The position numbers and the translations under genes are program-made. Of a stretch of 64,000 nt of DNA, positions 37,825 to 46,722 are shown piece by piece (within the stretch, counting starts at the first letter, position 1; every line of letters begins with the position of its first letter). The notes under the pieces are model-generated. The model ran no database searches, was not told where the DNA came from, and was given only the letters and a program-made list of their open reading frames with translations. This DNA comes from a virus, in IMG/VR virus record IMGVR_UViG_3300033143_000663, positions 1 through 64,000 of that record. One strand, 5' to 3'.

Positions 37825-37953
37825 ATGAAGGATAACGAACAAGAAAACAAAGATAATAAGTCAGACGAAAGCGGTCAGATTTTAATCGATGAACATATTA
37901 AGATATCAGATCCGGATTCCGGCGAAGTAATCGTAGATAAGAGAGAAACATAA
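37825..37953 (+). CDS. 42-residue acidic mini-protein
   Basis: A short frame that fills the spacer after the giant gene and ends as TAATG on the start of the next gene. It is highly charged; its C-terminal HIKISDPDSGEVIVDKRE resembles the N-terminus of the next protein (HIKVFDPITGEVFEDK). This suggests a partial duplication or a small protein competing for the same partner. Function unknown; it is real by spacing and overlap rather than by length. Confidence 0.55.
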   Translation: MKDNEQENKDNKSDESGQILIDEHIKISDPDSGEVIVDKRET

Positions 37954-38555
37954 TGTTAAATGGTAATCTAAAAATAACAGGTCATATTAAAGTGTTTGAT
38001 CCAATCACTGGAGAAGTGTTTGAAGATAAAACAAACGCAATTCATTATGAAAACTTTAGTGAATCACTAGCACAATCTCTAGCTAATAAAGACATAGGCC
38101 AGATTTATCAAATGTCATTTGGTAACGGTGGAACTAGTGTTAATCCAACAGGCGTTATTACATATTTGCCTGCTAACTCAACCGGCCAAAACGCAGATCT
38201 ATATAATGAAACATATTTAAAAGTAGTTGATGATAATTCAACTGCTAATACCGACACACTAAGAAACAACCTTGTAGTCTTGCACACAAGCGGCAAGGTT
38301 TATACTGATATTTTAGTCAGTTGTTTACTTGATTACGGTGAACCGAGCGGGCAACAAGCCTTTGATAATAGCACAGACCTAGACGGAGATTTTGTATTCG
38401 ACGAACTTGGATTAAAATCATGGTACGGTAGTGCAGAAGAATTGAAGCTTATCACACATGTGGTATTCCACCCAATCCAAAAGTCATTAAACCGTCAGAT
38501 ACAAATAGATTATACAGTTCGCATCCAAACGCTGACGAACTTGTCAACAACCTAA
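37953..38555 (+). CDS. Baseplate or fibre-attachment structural protein
   Basis: A 200-residue, beta-rich protein between the giant gp7-type protein and the first fibre gene. It begins GHIKVFDPITGEVFEDKTNAIHYENFSESLAQSLANK, includes IYQMSFGNGGTSVNPTG and ends HPIQKSLNRQIQIDYTVRIQ. This form is common for small structural proteins near the baseplate periphery of marine T4-like phages. T4 has gp8 in this slot but the similarity was not visible. Role inferred from position. Confidence 0.6.
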   Translation: MLNGNLKITGHIKVFDPITGEVFEDKTNAIHYENFSESLAQSLANKDIGQIYQMSFGNGGTSVNPTGVITYLPANSTGQNADLYNETYLKVVDDNSTANTDTLRNNLVVLHTSGKVYTDILVSCLLDYGEPSGQQAFDNSTDLDGDFVFDELGLKSWYGSAEELKLITHVVFHPIQKSLNRQIQIDYTVRIQTLTNLSTT

Positions 38556-38575
38556 TGGAATAACCGGAGCACTCG

Positions 38576-40513
38576 ATGGCCTACATAATTAACAAAACAG
38601 ACGGTTCTATTTTTGCAAATATAGCCGACGGAACACTTAATACTGATAGTAGTGTATCGCTCCCAGGTAGGAACTATACTGGTTACGGCGAACTCCACGC
38701 AGAAAATTTCATAAGATTACTAGAGAGTGGTTCAAATTTATCAGCCCCATCTAATCCACTTAGTGGCCAGTTGTGGTATGATAAAACTGTAGATACACTT
38801 AAAGTTTACAATGGCACAGCATTTCGGGTGTTGGGTGTTACAACATCTGGATCACCTCCATCAACTCTAATTGCAGGTGATCTATGGTTTGACACGCTCA
38901 ACTCACAGTTAAATGTATACAACGGCACCGACTTTACATTAATTGGTCCAGATTATTCATCGCTTACTGGAGTGTCCGGCGCAATAGTTGAAACGGTATC
39001 GGACGGTGCTACAGATCACATTGTGACTAAACTTTATGTTGCGGGCGATTTAGTAGGAATCGTTAGCAAACAAGCTGAATTTACTCCGAATCCGGTGGTA
39101 CCAGGATTTACAACAATTAAACCAGGTATACAATTATCTACCTCTGTCAATGGACAGACACCAGTATTTGAAGGCACCTCCACCAATGCAGAACTACTCA
39201 ATGGTGTTGATAATACCGCCTTTTTAAGCTCTAGTGCAAATGACACGACTACTGGTTCATTAGGTATTATTAACGATCTTGGATTAACAATTGGCGCTGA
39301 TAGCGATGGTCGATTTACCGTTAGTGGTGATAATGTTACACTTAGCAATGCCACCGTTGACGGTGACTTAATTATTCAAGTCAATGATGGCGGTGTTGAT
39401 ACCCCAGTTATTACATGTGACGGCGCAACAGCCCGCGCACAAGTTGACGCACCTCTAAGCGGATCTGATATTGTTAATAGAGATTACTTAGATTTAACAT
39501 TATCTAGTACGTTAGTAAGTGATTTAACATTTGCTATTCCATCACCGGTTGCAGATTCAAAAGGTATTGTTTGGACTGGTAATACCGACTATGCTAAGAT
39601 CTTTGTTGAATCTTATGGCGGTCCGGACAGCTCTCGACTTGTTCTTGAAATAGGTGACAACGCCACCGATTATATTTCATTCAAATCAAATGCTACAGAG
39701 ATATTAAAAGTTGCTAGTACAGGCATAGACTGTATTACAAACGATATAACAAATGTTGGTCAGATCGATGTAGTTACAATAGTCCTACCAAACGCCGCAG
39801 CCATATCAGAGGATACAATAATACTGGATGGCACGACAATTAATGATCCTGTAACTATTAAAAATAATGATCTTATTAATATAAGATTAGAATCATTACT
39901 ATCTCCTGCAAGTAAAGAGATTGGATTTGATGTCGGCGGCACTGGCGAAGCTGGCAAGTTTATAGATGGCGACGGCGATGGAAATCGTCTAGACATGTTA
40001 GGTAACAAAATAACAAACGTTGCAGACCCAGTCGACCTTCAGGATGCAGCAACACAACAATATGTGTTGGGTGTTGCTACTATATCAGCACCAACTGGAA
40101 CTATTGTGCCCTTTGCGGGTAGTGTAGCGCCGACGGGTTGGTTGGTTTGTAACGGAGTATCACTTCCGAAAGCAGGCCTATACAATCCCCTGTTCCTTGT
40201 AATAGGTATTACATACGGTGATGCTGGTAGTGCATATAATATTCCAGATCTGCGGGGCAACTTTGTTCGTGGGTTTGATGATGGTGCCGGAGTTGATTAT
40301 GCGCGAGTATTTGGTTCACTCCAACTAGATGAATTTAAAAGTCACTCACATTTAAACTACAGACTGGGATGGAATGAGAATGCTGACAATGGTGGAAGCC
40401 AAGGAAATTACTTAAAGCATAATTACGGCACTCAAGATTCTCCAACATCGGACACTGGCGGTGATGAAACTCGCCCGCGTAACGTTGCCATGCACTACAT
40501 AATTAAATATTAA
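38576..40513 (+). CDS. Tail fibre protein A with collar-domain tip
   Basis: A 645-residue receptor-binding fibre candidate. N-terminus MAYIINKTDGSIFANIADGTLN and the following 120 residues (with two NPLSGQLWYD/GDLWFDTLNSQLN-type repeats) are shared with the second fibre at 41272, and so is the central DGDLIIQVNDGGVDTPVITC block. The C-terminus is a phage tail collar domain (about residues 500-590: PTGWLVCNGVSLPKAG, IPDLRGNFVRGFDDG, FKSHSHL) as in short tail fibres. A CCGGAG ribosome site precedes the ATG. A fibre-assembly gene follows. Confidence 0.85.
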   Translation: MAYIINKTDGSIFANIADGTLNTDSSVSLPGRNYTGYGELHAENFIRLLESGSNLSAPSNPLSGQLWYDKTVDTLKVYNGTAFRVLGVTTSGSPPSTLIAGDLWFDTLNSQLNVYNGTDFTLIGPDYSSLTGVSGAIVETVSDGATDHIVTKLYVAGDLVGIVSKQAEFTPNPVVPGFTTIKPGIQLSTSVNGQTPVFEGTSTNAELLNGVDNTAFLSSSANDTTTGSLGIINDLGLTIGADSDGRFTVSGDNVTLSNATVDGDLIIQVNDGGVDTPVITCDGATARAQVDAPLSGSDIVNRDYLDLTLSSTLVSDLTFAIPSPVADSKGIVWTGNTDYAKIFVESYGGPDSSRLVLEIGDNATDYISFKSNATEILKVASTGIDCITNDITNVGQIDVVTIVLPNAAAISEDTIILDGTTINDPVTIKNNDLINIRLESLLSPASKEIGFDVGGTGEAGKFIDGDGDGNRLDMLGNKITNVADPVDLQDAATQQYVLGVATISAPTGTIVPFAGSVAPTGWLVCNGVSLPKAGLYNPLFLVIGITYGDAGSAYNIPDLRGNFVRGFDDGAGVDYARVFGSLQLDEFKSHSHLNYRLGWNENADNGGSQGNYLKHNYGTQDSPTSDTGGDETRPRNVAMHYIIKY

Positions 40514-40525
40514 AGGAAGGATATT

Positions 40526-41239
40526 ATGTTAATATATCACTATACACGAGATTATCTTATATTCTTAGGATCGGAAGAAGGAACCGACTCCCCACTTGAA
40601 CCAGGAGTAACGTTAGTTCCATCATATGCGACACTAATTGTTCCGCCTGCTATTAATGCAAATGAGGCAGCGGTTTTTGACGAAGACACAGATACCTGGA
40701 GTGTACAGCCAAATTTTATAGGACAGGTAGGTTACGATAAGGTAACTAGAGACCGAGTAGTTATAACAGACCTCGGTGTTTTTCCTTCTAATGTAACATT
40801 AGAGGTTCCTCAAACAGAACTTGATGAATGGAATGCCACAAGTTCTTTATGGGAAACTTCTTTAGTAGAATCCCAGAAGGATAGTAAATTTAAAATAGAT
40901 GGCACGGCAGAAGCTGCCCGTTTGCGATACATCACCAGAGGCGCAGGCCAAGCAATGATATACCAAGAAAAAGCATCACAGTCTGAAGCTTTTATACTAG
41001 CTGGATATCCAGCTGATCTTACTGGTTATTCATTGATTCAAGCAGAGGTAAACGCAACAGGAAAAACTGCAACTCAAGCCGCAGACGATATTATCGTTCA
41101 GCGTGATAGTTGGCTCACGCTAGGAGCACAAATTGAAGAGATACGACTAGCTGGAAAAATAGCTGTAGACGCCGCGGTTGATGTAGCGGGTGTCACGTCA
41201 ACTCAGAATAATACAATGGCATTACTTGATGCTATTTAA
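40526..41239 (+). CDS. Tail fibre assembly protein (Tfa-like)
   Basis: A 237-residue protein located right after fibre A. The N-terminal third has the look of tail-fibre assembly chaperones (YTRDYLIFLGSEEGTDSPLEPGVTLVPSYATLIVPP, then AAVFDEDTDTWSVQPNF). The C-terminal part (about 125-230) is helical and Ala-rich (TGKTATQAADDIIVQRDSWL). It probably folds or attaches one or both neighbouring fibres. The family call is by pattern and position. Confidence 0.7.
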   Translation: MLIYHYTRDYLIFLGSEEGTDSPLEPGVTLVPSYATLIVPPAINANEAAVFDEDTDTWSVQPNFIGQVGYDKVTRDRVVITDLGVFPSNVTLEVPQTELDEWNATSSLWETSLVESQKDSKFKIDGTAEAARLRYITRGAGQAMIYQEKASQSEAFILAGYPADLTGYSLIQAEVNATGKTATQAADDIIVQRDSWLTLGAQIEEIRLAGKIAVDAAVDVAGVTSTQNNTMALLDAI

Positions 41240-41242
41240 AGT

Positions 41243-41250
41243 GATAAATA
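41243..41250 (+). promoter_or_regulatory. Possible late promoter GATAAATA for fibre B
   Basis: GATAAATA ends 21 bases before the ATG of the second fibre gene, one base different from TATAAATA. Confidence 0.45.
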
Positions 41251-41271
41251 ACGGTAACAACGGAGCATTTG

Positions 41272-42723
41272 ATGGCTTATATAATTAACAAAACAGACGG
41301 TTCTATTTTTGCAACCGTAACCGACGGAACAATCAATACTGACAGTAGTATTACTTTAGTTGGTAAAAACTACGCAGGGTACGGCGAATTCTTAGGTGAA
41401 AACTTTTTAAGAATGCTAGAGAGTGGTGCGAATCCAACTGCACCAACTAACCCATTAAACGGTCAGTTATGGTATGATTCGGCTGTAGGCTTACTTAAAG
41501 TTTACAATGGAACAACATTTAAAAACCTAGGTTCAGCTGCCGCGCAAGCATCAGCACCAACGTCGAACATAACAGGCGATTTATGGTTTGATACACTTAA
41601 CTCACAGTTAAACGCATATGATGGTAGTGCCTTTATATTAATCGGACCAGCATTTACAGCAGGCACAGGAACATCGGGTTCAATTGTTGAAACTATAACA
41701 GATAGTCTTGCAGTTGATCACGTTGTAATTAAACTTTTTGTAAATGATGAAACTGTAGCTATTGTTAGCAAGGATGCAACATTTACACCAGCTACACCAA
41801 TAACAGGATTTGCATCAACTATCAGCCCTGGCATACAGTTAGCTGAGACGATAGCAGGACAGGAACCTAAGTTTGTAGGCGATGCCACAAACGCACAATT
41901 ACTTGAAGAAATTCCAGCATCCGGCTTTTTACGTGCTACTGAAAATGACACTACTACTGGTTCGTTAGGTATTATTAACAATACTGGATTAACAGTAGGT
42001 GCAAACGGCGATGCAAAAATTACAGTCGCTGGCGATGATGTTACACTTAGCAATATTACACTTGATGGAGATTTAATTATTCAAGTCAATGATGGCGGTG
42101 TTGATACACCAGTTATTACATGTGACGGCGCATCAGCCCGCGCACAGGTAGCAACACCATTGGTATCTTCAGACATTGCAAACAAAGATTATGTTGATTC
42201 AATAACAAACGGAACGACAGATGTGACAGGCGTTATTAATCCAGCAGCAGACGCAACAACCGATTTTGGAACAGCACTAAAACGTTTTGATACTGTACAT
42301 GCTGTTACATTTAGTGGACAAGCAACCACAGCTCAGTACGCCGATTTGGCAGAACGCTTCCATGCAGATGCACAATACGCACCTGGTACAGTAGTATGTT
42401 TAGGTGGTGCAGAAGAAATTACAAAAGCGGCAAGCGATTTGTCAGATGATGTATTTGGCGTCATAAGTACTAACGCTGCATTTTTAATGAATGCAGATGC
42501 AGGTGATAACGAAACACACCCAGCAGTTGCAATGAGCGGAAGGGTACCAGTTCGAGTAATTGGTAAAATTATTAGAGGTGAAAGACTAGTTTCAGCAGGC
42601 AATGGCCTGGCTAGGGCAGCATTACCGTCTGAGATGACTTCATTTAATGTAATTGGTAGAGCATTAGAAGATAAAACAACAGAAACAGAAGGCGTTATTG
42701 AAGCTTTCGTAACTGTAAACTAA
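41272..42723 (+). CDS. Tail fibre protein B with autoprocessing-type tip
   Basis: A 484-residue fibre candidate sharing its N-terminal and central blocks with fibre A, including a 34-base identical DNA run at the start. The C-terminal 140 residues differ completely: YADLAERFHADAQYAPGTVVCLGG, DDVFGVISTNAAFLMN, VAMSGRVPVRVIGKIIRGE and a GVIEAFVTVN end. This resembles the C-terminal domain found on many phage fibres, related to intramolecular-chaperone peptidases. The ATG follows a CGGAG site; a TTG one codon upstream is less likely. Confidence 0.85.
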   Translation: MAYIINKTDGSIFATVTDGTINTDSSITLVGKNYAGYGEFLGENFLRMLESGANPTAPTNPLNGQLWYDSAVGLLKVYNGTTFKNLGSAAAQASAPTSNITGDLWFDTLNSQLNAYDGSAFILIGPAFTAGTGTSGSIVETITDSLAVDHVVIKLFVNDETVAIVSKDATFTPATPITGFASTISPGIQLAETIAGQEPKFVGDATNAQLLEEIPASGFLRATENDTTTGSLGIINNTGLTVGANGDAKITVAGDDVTLSNITLDGDLIIQVNDGGVDTPVITCDGASARAQVATPLVSSDIANKDYVDSITNGTTDVTGVINPAADATTDFGTALKRFDTVHAVTFSGQATTAQYADLAERFHADAQYAPGTVVCLGGAEEITKAASDLSDDVFGVISTNAAFLMNADAGDNETHPAVAMSGRVPVRVIGKIIRGERLVSAGNGLARAALPSEMTSFNVIGRALEDKTTETEGVIEAFVTVN

Positions 42724-42749
42724 AATTATAAAAATAGGAACTTAATTTC

Positions 42750-44222
42750 ATGGCTTATACGATAGGCGACACCATCTTAGATGACGAATATAATCTTTTT
42801 GCGACAGGTAATGGCGACGGAACATTTAATAATACAAACAACAACGTTAACACAGTAGGCGGCCCGGGAGCAAATGACAGGGGTTATGGACAATCTATAT
42901 TGTCAGCTGTAACTGCCGGAACAACAATTTCTGCAACACAGTGGGCAACACTGCTTAACACCATTACAAATTATAAAAATCATCAGGGTTCAACTATTAC
43001 TGCAATAACTAATCCAGTTGCCACTGATCCTATTGCAGTGCTATCAGCACTAGCAGGCAACATTTCTACTATTACAACAAACAGAGCAGACGCCGCAGCA
43101 AGTGGTACAGCCATTACAGCAGGTGGCGCAGTAAGTAGAACATCACAATGGAACAATTTAGTTTCGATGCCTATGACAGTTACATTTGCAAGTGCAGCGC
43201 ATTTACGTTACTTCTTTAATGCAGGCGGGAGGTTAACCATTGCATTTTCACGTAGTGGCGGAACAAGTAACTCGAAGAATACAGGTTGGACAGCATTGTG
43301 TACCGCATGTGGAACAATTAATGTTACTGGAATCGGCGCATCTAAAACTATCGCCGCAGTAGCATACACAGGCACTACAAAGATTGGCGGCAGTGGTTCA
43401 ACTAGTGTACTACTAACAGGAACAGGCGCACACGATTATACAGGTGCATTAACTGAAGTGTTCAAACAATTTGATTCAACAGCCAATTATACTTCAAACT
43501 CTATTTCAGTAAGAGGAAAAGTTAATACAGCAGTAATTACGTTAACTGTAGAATTTCAAGATGATTCTAATACTGATTTAGATGAATATGTTGATGGAAC
43601 ATTAACAACAACGGTTACAGCAGTGCCACCGAGCACTACGTACCTTTCTAATTCATGGGGTACACCGACACTAGGTGGATCAGAATCAGCAACGATAAAT
43701 CCAACGGTTGTAGCAGGCGTATTTGTTACCGGCGTTACTTATACTATTGTTACAGCAGGTACAACAGACTTTACATTAATTGGTGCAGCAGATAGCAGTC
43801 CAGGTACACACTTTGTAGCAACAGGCGCAGGCTCAGGCACAGGTACCGCAGTTCCAACAGCAGAATTAGTACGTGACGCAATCGACTTAAATGTTGGAAT
43901 AACGTATGAGGTTGTTACAGTTGGTACATCCGACTTTACATTAGTTGGTGCATCATCAAACGCAGTCGGTCAGACGTTTACACCAACTGGCAATTTACAA
44001 AACGCTGGCTCCTTTGCAATTGGTAGAGAATACGTAGTCTTCAGCGACGGTACTACTGATTATTCATTAATTGGTGGATCAGCTGTGCCATCCGGTGGCG
44101 CGTTAGTTGCTGGTCATACATGGGTCGGCTCGTACTTTGTCGCTACTGGTCTTGGATCGGGCACAGGCCAAGCAACAGAAACAGGTTCAATAGCTGGTAC
44201 AGGTACTGCAAAAGTAGTCTAA
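42750..44222 (+). CDS. Adhesin-like virion protein with repeated TAGTTDFTLIGA modules
   Basis: A 490-residue Gly/Thr/Ala-rich protein that ends the structural operon. N-terminus GDTILDDEYNLFATGNGDGT and a SATQWATLLNTITNYKNHQ segment are of a type seen in marine phage virion proteins. From about residue 325 there are three related modules (GVTYTIVTAGTTDFTLIGAA, GITYEVVTVGTSDFTLVGAS, GREYVVFSDGTTDYSLIGGS). The first shares 41 identical bases with the giant baseplate gene. A peripheral adhesin or fibre role is inferred. Confidence 0.65.
   Translation: MAYTIGDTILDDEYNLFATGNGDGTFNNTNNNVNTVGGPGANDRGYGQSILSAVTAGTTISATQWATLLNTITNYKNHQGSTITAITNPVATDPIAVLSALAGNISTITTNRADAAASGTAITAGGAVSRTSQWNNLVSMPMTVTFASAAHLRYFFNAGGRLTIAFSRSGGTSNSKNTGWTALCTACGTINVTGIGASKTIAAVAYTGTTKIGGSGSTSVLLTGTGAHDYTGALTEVFKQFDSTANYTSNSISVRGKVNTAVITLTVEFQDDSNTDLDEYVDGTLTTTVTAVPPSTTYLSNSWGTPTLGGSESATINPTVVAGVFVTGVTYTIVTAGTTDFTLIGAADSSPGTHFVATGAGSGTGTAVPTAELVRDAIDLNVGITYEVVTVGTSDFTLVGASSNAVGQTFTPTGNLQNAGSFAIGREYVVFSDGTTDYSLIGGSAVPSGGALVAGHTWVGSYFVATGLGSGTGQATETGSIAGTGTAKVV
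43737..43777 (+). repeat. 41-base module identical to 33840-33880
   Basis: See the matching copy in the giant gp7-type gene. Identity at DNA level, third codon positions included, points to recent exchange or conversion between two virion genes. Confidence 0.85.
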
Positions 44223-44246
44223 GTTTAATATTCGGTAAACTATTCT

Positions 44247-44275
44247 TTTACTTCATGACATAATTCTGTTATACT
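44247..44275 (+). promoter_or_regulatory. Host-like promoter of the accessory operon
   Basis: TTTACT (44247-44252), a 17-base spacer and TATACT (44270-44275), preceded by TG one base upstream (extended -10). It lies 21 bases before the first ATG of the 44-61 kb operon and is not of the late type. Confidence 0.6.
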
Positions 44276-44299
44276 ATCAGGTATAGAGGTTATGTCATG
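44254..44299. promoter_or_regulatory. 10-bp dyad over the accessory-operon promoter
   Basis: CATGACATAA (44254-44263) and its exact reverse complement TTATGTCATG (44290-44299) bracket the -10 box and include the start codon at 44297. The upstream arm is not in the predicted transcript, so a DNA operator is more likely than an RNA hairpin. Confidence 0.5.
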
Positions 44300-44608
44300 A
44301 ACAATCCCAAAACACAAATAAAGCATCATTTCGATCATGATGCTGCCAAGCAAATTCTTAAAGAAAAGTACGAAGCCAAAATGCTCTTTGCAGCATTTGA
44401 CGGCTTATGGAAAGCTGGCCCTGAATTACTAACAACTTTGTATATTTGGGACGGCAAACCAACAAGTACCACTATTGTATTAATAGACGAGTACGGAAAT
44501 CCTTGTAAGGTAAATGTGTTTGAACTTTTCGATCTAGCTAACGAACGTTGGCAAGAACAAATGAATGCTTGGCATCAAGAATTTGAAGTGTTGCAAACTA
44601 AACGATAA
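44297..44608 (+). CDS. Conserved small phage protein, unknown function
   Basis: A 103-residue protein, first in the accessory operon. It looks like a small soluble alpha/beta protein (KQILKEKYEAKMLFAAFDGLWKAG, about 20-43; WDGKPTSTTIVLIDEYGNPCKV, about 51-72). No catalytic motif was seen. Its last base is the first base of the next start codon (TAATG). Confidence 0.7.
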   Translation: MNNPKTQIKHHFDHDAAKQILKEKYEAKMLFAAFDGLWKAGPELLTTLYIWDGKPTSTTIVLIDEYGNPCKVNVFELFDLANERWQEQMNAWHQEFEVLQTKR

Positions 44609-44808
44609 TGGCATTAGGTCCTAGAGCATGTTTGGAATGTCGGGTGCTGGCGATATTTGATCGCATTGTATCATATGGCACCTCTTGCTGGCACTGTCCT
44701 ATATGTAAATCAAGAACAAAAGATCATATTTTACCCACTGCGGAAATAGCTAAAGAGTTTAAGGATAATTTAAAATTTTATAAATTTGTAGAAGGTAACG
44801 ATGAATAA
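44608..44808 (+). CDS. Small zinc-ribbon-like protein
   Basis: A 66-residue protein with cysteines spaced CLEC (about 8-11) and CWHCPIC (about 27-33), enough to bind one zinc ion. The remainder is a basic then acidic helix. It overlaps both neighbours by a few bases. Its role, perhaps a regulator or adaptor, is unknown. Confidence 0.65.
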   Translation: MALGPRACLECRVLAIFDRIVSYGTSCWHCPICKSRTKDHILPTAEIAKEFKDNLKFYKFVEGNDE

Positions 44809-45613
44809 AGGTGTTTTAATATTTGCTTTCAATAACACTAAACTAGATTACTTTAAACAGGCAGTCTGGGTAGCAGACAGAGTTGACAAATTTTTAGGAT
44901 TGCCGACAACTATTATTACAGACGATAACAGTTATAAAGAAACTCGCCATAATACAATATGCATAGAAGCTGAGATTATGAGTAAGCGTAACTTTGACGT
45001 GTCACAAGACGATCAAGTTGATCACTGGTACAACGCCAACAGGTTTCAAGCCTATAACTTGTCGCCATACAATGAAACAATAGTAATAGATAGTGATTAT
45101 ATTGTTAACAGTGAACAACTAAATTTACTTTTTAGTTCACCACATGATTTCTTATGTCACAGAGACGTGTATGATGTTGCAGCTAAAAATAGTCTAGTAG
45201 AACACCAAACGTTTGGATCTACTAAAATGCCGCACTACTGGGCTACTGTATTGTTCTTTCGTAAATCTGAATTTGCTGAACAGATGTTCGAAACAATTAC
45301 AATGATAAAAGAAAACTATAAATTCTATAGTAAATTGTATAAGTTTAATCCTAATCCGTTTCGTAATGACTTTGCAGTTAGTATAGCGATGTCAATTATG
45401 TACGGACATAGAATAAATTCAATTCCAACAATACCTTGGAAACTGCCAACTGCGGTTACAGATATAACAACAACACAAATTAACGATACGACGTTTAAGC
45501 TATTATATAATAAGCGTTATAGGAATAAAGTTCGCACAATGAGCACAATAATTAAAGATCATGATTTTCATTGTTTTAATAAAGTAGCATTGGAACAGAT
45601 GATAAATGATTGA
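44801..45613 (+). CDS. Glycosyltransferase-like protein 1
   Basis: A 270-residue protein with a GT-A-like layout: an N-terminal strand-loop (KGVLIFAFNNTKLDYFKQAVWVADRV), PTTIITDD (about 35-42), then NETIVIDSDYIVNSEQL (about 87-103) where DSD fits the metal-binding DxD motif. The C-terminal half contains MPHYWATVLFFRK. It may transfer sugars to a host surface polymer, virion protein or DNA; the acceptor is unknown. It overlaps the next gene by 8 bases. Confidence 0.6.
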   Translation: MNKGVLIFAFNNTKLDYFKQAVWVADRVDKFLGLPTTIITDDNSYKETRHNTICIEAEIMSKRNFDVSQDDQVDHWYNANRFQAYNLSPYNETIVIDSDYIVNSEQLNLLFSSPHDFLCHRDVYDVAAKNSLVEHQTFGSTKMPHYWATVLFFRKSEFAEQMFETITMIKENYKFYSKLYKFNPNPFRNDFAVSIAMSIMYGHRINSIPTIPWKLPTAVTDITTTQINDTTFKLLYNKRYRNKVRTMSTIIKDHDFHCFNKVALEQMIND

Positions 45614-46415
45614 AGCAGAAAGAGGATATTTAATAGTTGCACAAAATACATCTGACGTAGATTATATCGATTGTGCTAGGGCCTGTGCGCGTAGTATTAA
45701 ACTACACACACCAACCGCAAAAATAGCAATACTATCAGACAAAAAGTACAACCTCAACGAATTTGATTACCATATTGTTTTTCCATATACAACTGACCCA
45801 GATAATCCGTTTTCAAATGATTGGCAAGTATATCATGCAAGTCCGTTCAGACAAACTATTAAAATAGAAGCGGATATGATAGTTCCACATTGTATAGAAC
45901 ATTGGTGGTTAATGTTAGAAAAGAAAGATGTTGTATTAACAACCGGAGCACGAAACTACCACAACGAGTTAACACAACAAAGACATTATAGAAAAATATT
46001 TGATGCTAATAACTTACCAGACGTATATAATGCTATAACGTATTGGAGAGTCAGTAAACCTGCATCGGATTTTTTTGCAATGGTAAAACAATTATTTGAT
46101 AATTGGGAAGATGTGCAAACACAACTTAAATTAGGTAAAACAGATCATGGCACAACAGATCTAGTTTATGCTATCGCAGCAAGAGCATTTGGAGTTGAAA
46201 ATGTTACGTTGCCAGGAACGAGTTATCCTTCATTGATACACATGAAAGGTAGAATAAATGATTGTGCGGGCGAAGATTGGACAAAAGAATTGGTATGGGA
46301 GTTAGCTGGCGCTAACATACGTATCAATACTCTTGATCAACAGTATCCATTTCATTACTGTATAAAAGAATTTAGCAAGGTTTTAAACGAATATTATGAC
46401 ACTTACTCCCTTTGA
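45606..46415 (+). CDS. Glycosyltransferase-like protein 2
   Basis: A 269-residue protein with a similar layout to its upstream neighbour: YIDCARACARSIKLHTPTAKIAILSD (about 20-45), then RQTIKIEADMIVPHCIEHWW (about 82-101), where EAD takes the DxD position. It later has YPSLIHMKGRIND. It is probably a distant paralog with a different substrate. The first Asp of the DxD motif is Glu here, so activity is uncertain. Confidence 0.55.
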   Translation: MIEAERGYLIVAQNTSDVDYIDCARACARSIKLHTPTAKIAILSDKKYNLNEFDYHIVFPYTTDPDNPFSNDWQVYHASPFRQTIKIEADMIVPHCIEHWWLMLEKKDVVLTTGARNYHNELTQQRHYRKIFDANNLPDVYNAITYWRVSKPASDFFAMVKQLFDNWEDVQTQLKLGKTDHGTTDLVYAIAARAFGVENVTLPGTSYPSLIHMKGRINDCAGEDWTKELVWELAGANIRINTLDQQYPFHYCIKEFSKVLNEYYDTYSL

Positions 46416-46722
46416 AGAAGCACTAAAATTAACAGATAACGTCGCACCGGTTGAACTTGAATTTAGACTGTACTACGACACTGAAACAAATCTTCCATTA
46501 TTTTATTCAATGGAAGAACAGCAAGGTGACTATATAAATATATCCAAGGAAGAATTTGCCGAATGTAGGTACGATATTATTATTAAAGATAGCAAGATAT
46601 GTAAAGTTACACACTTGTCGATTGGTAAATTGGTGCCTACGCACTTTGGATACGGCACAACAAAAGATGATATTACTATTGTGGGTAACGAACAGAATTG
46701 GAATATGAAAACATATGATTGA
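46396..46722 (+). CDS. Conserved small phage protein, unknown function
   Basis: A 108-residue protein between two glycosyltransferase-like genes. It has ELEFRLYYDTETNLPLFYSMEEQQGDYINISKEEFAE (about 20-56) and KICKVTHLSIGKLVP; the pattern suggests a small beta-sandwich. Similar small proteins occur in marine T4-like phages. It overlaps the gene before by 20 bases and the gene after by 8. Confidence 0.65.
   Translation: MTLTPFEEALKLTDNVAPVELEFRLYYDTETNLPLFYSMEEQQGDYINISKEEFAECRYDIIIKDSKICKVTHLSIGKLVPTHFGYGTTKDDITIVGNEQNWNMKTYD

Noticed and set aside
38576-44222. Diversity-generating retroelement acting on the fibre genes
   Set aside because: The repeated blocks are at the N-terminus and centre rather than a variable C-terminal repeat, and no reverse transcriptase was seen in the window.
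46533-46540. TATAAATA on the plus strand inside the 108-residue gene
   Set aside because: It is 175 bases before the next gene start and inside an operon behind a host-like promoter; in AT-rich coding DNA it may be chance.
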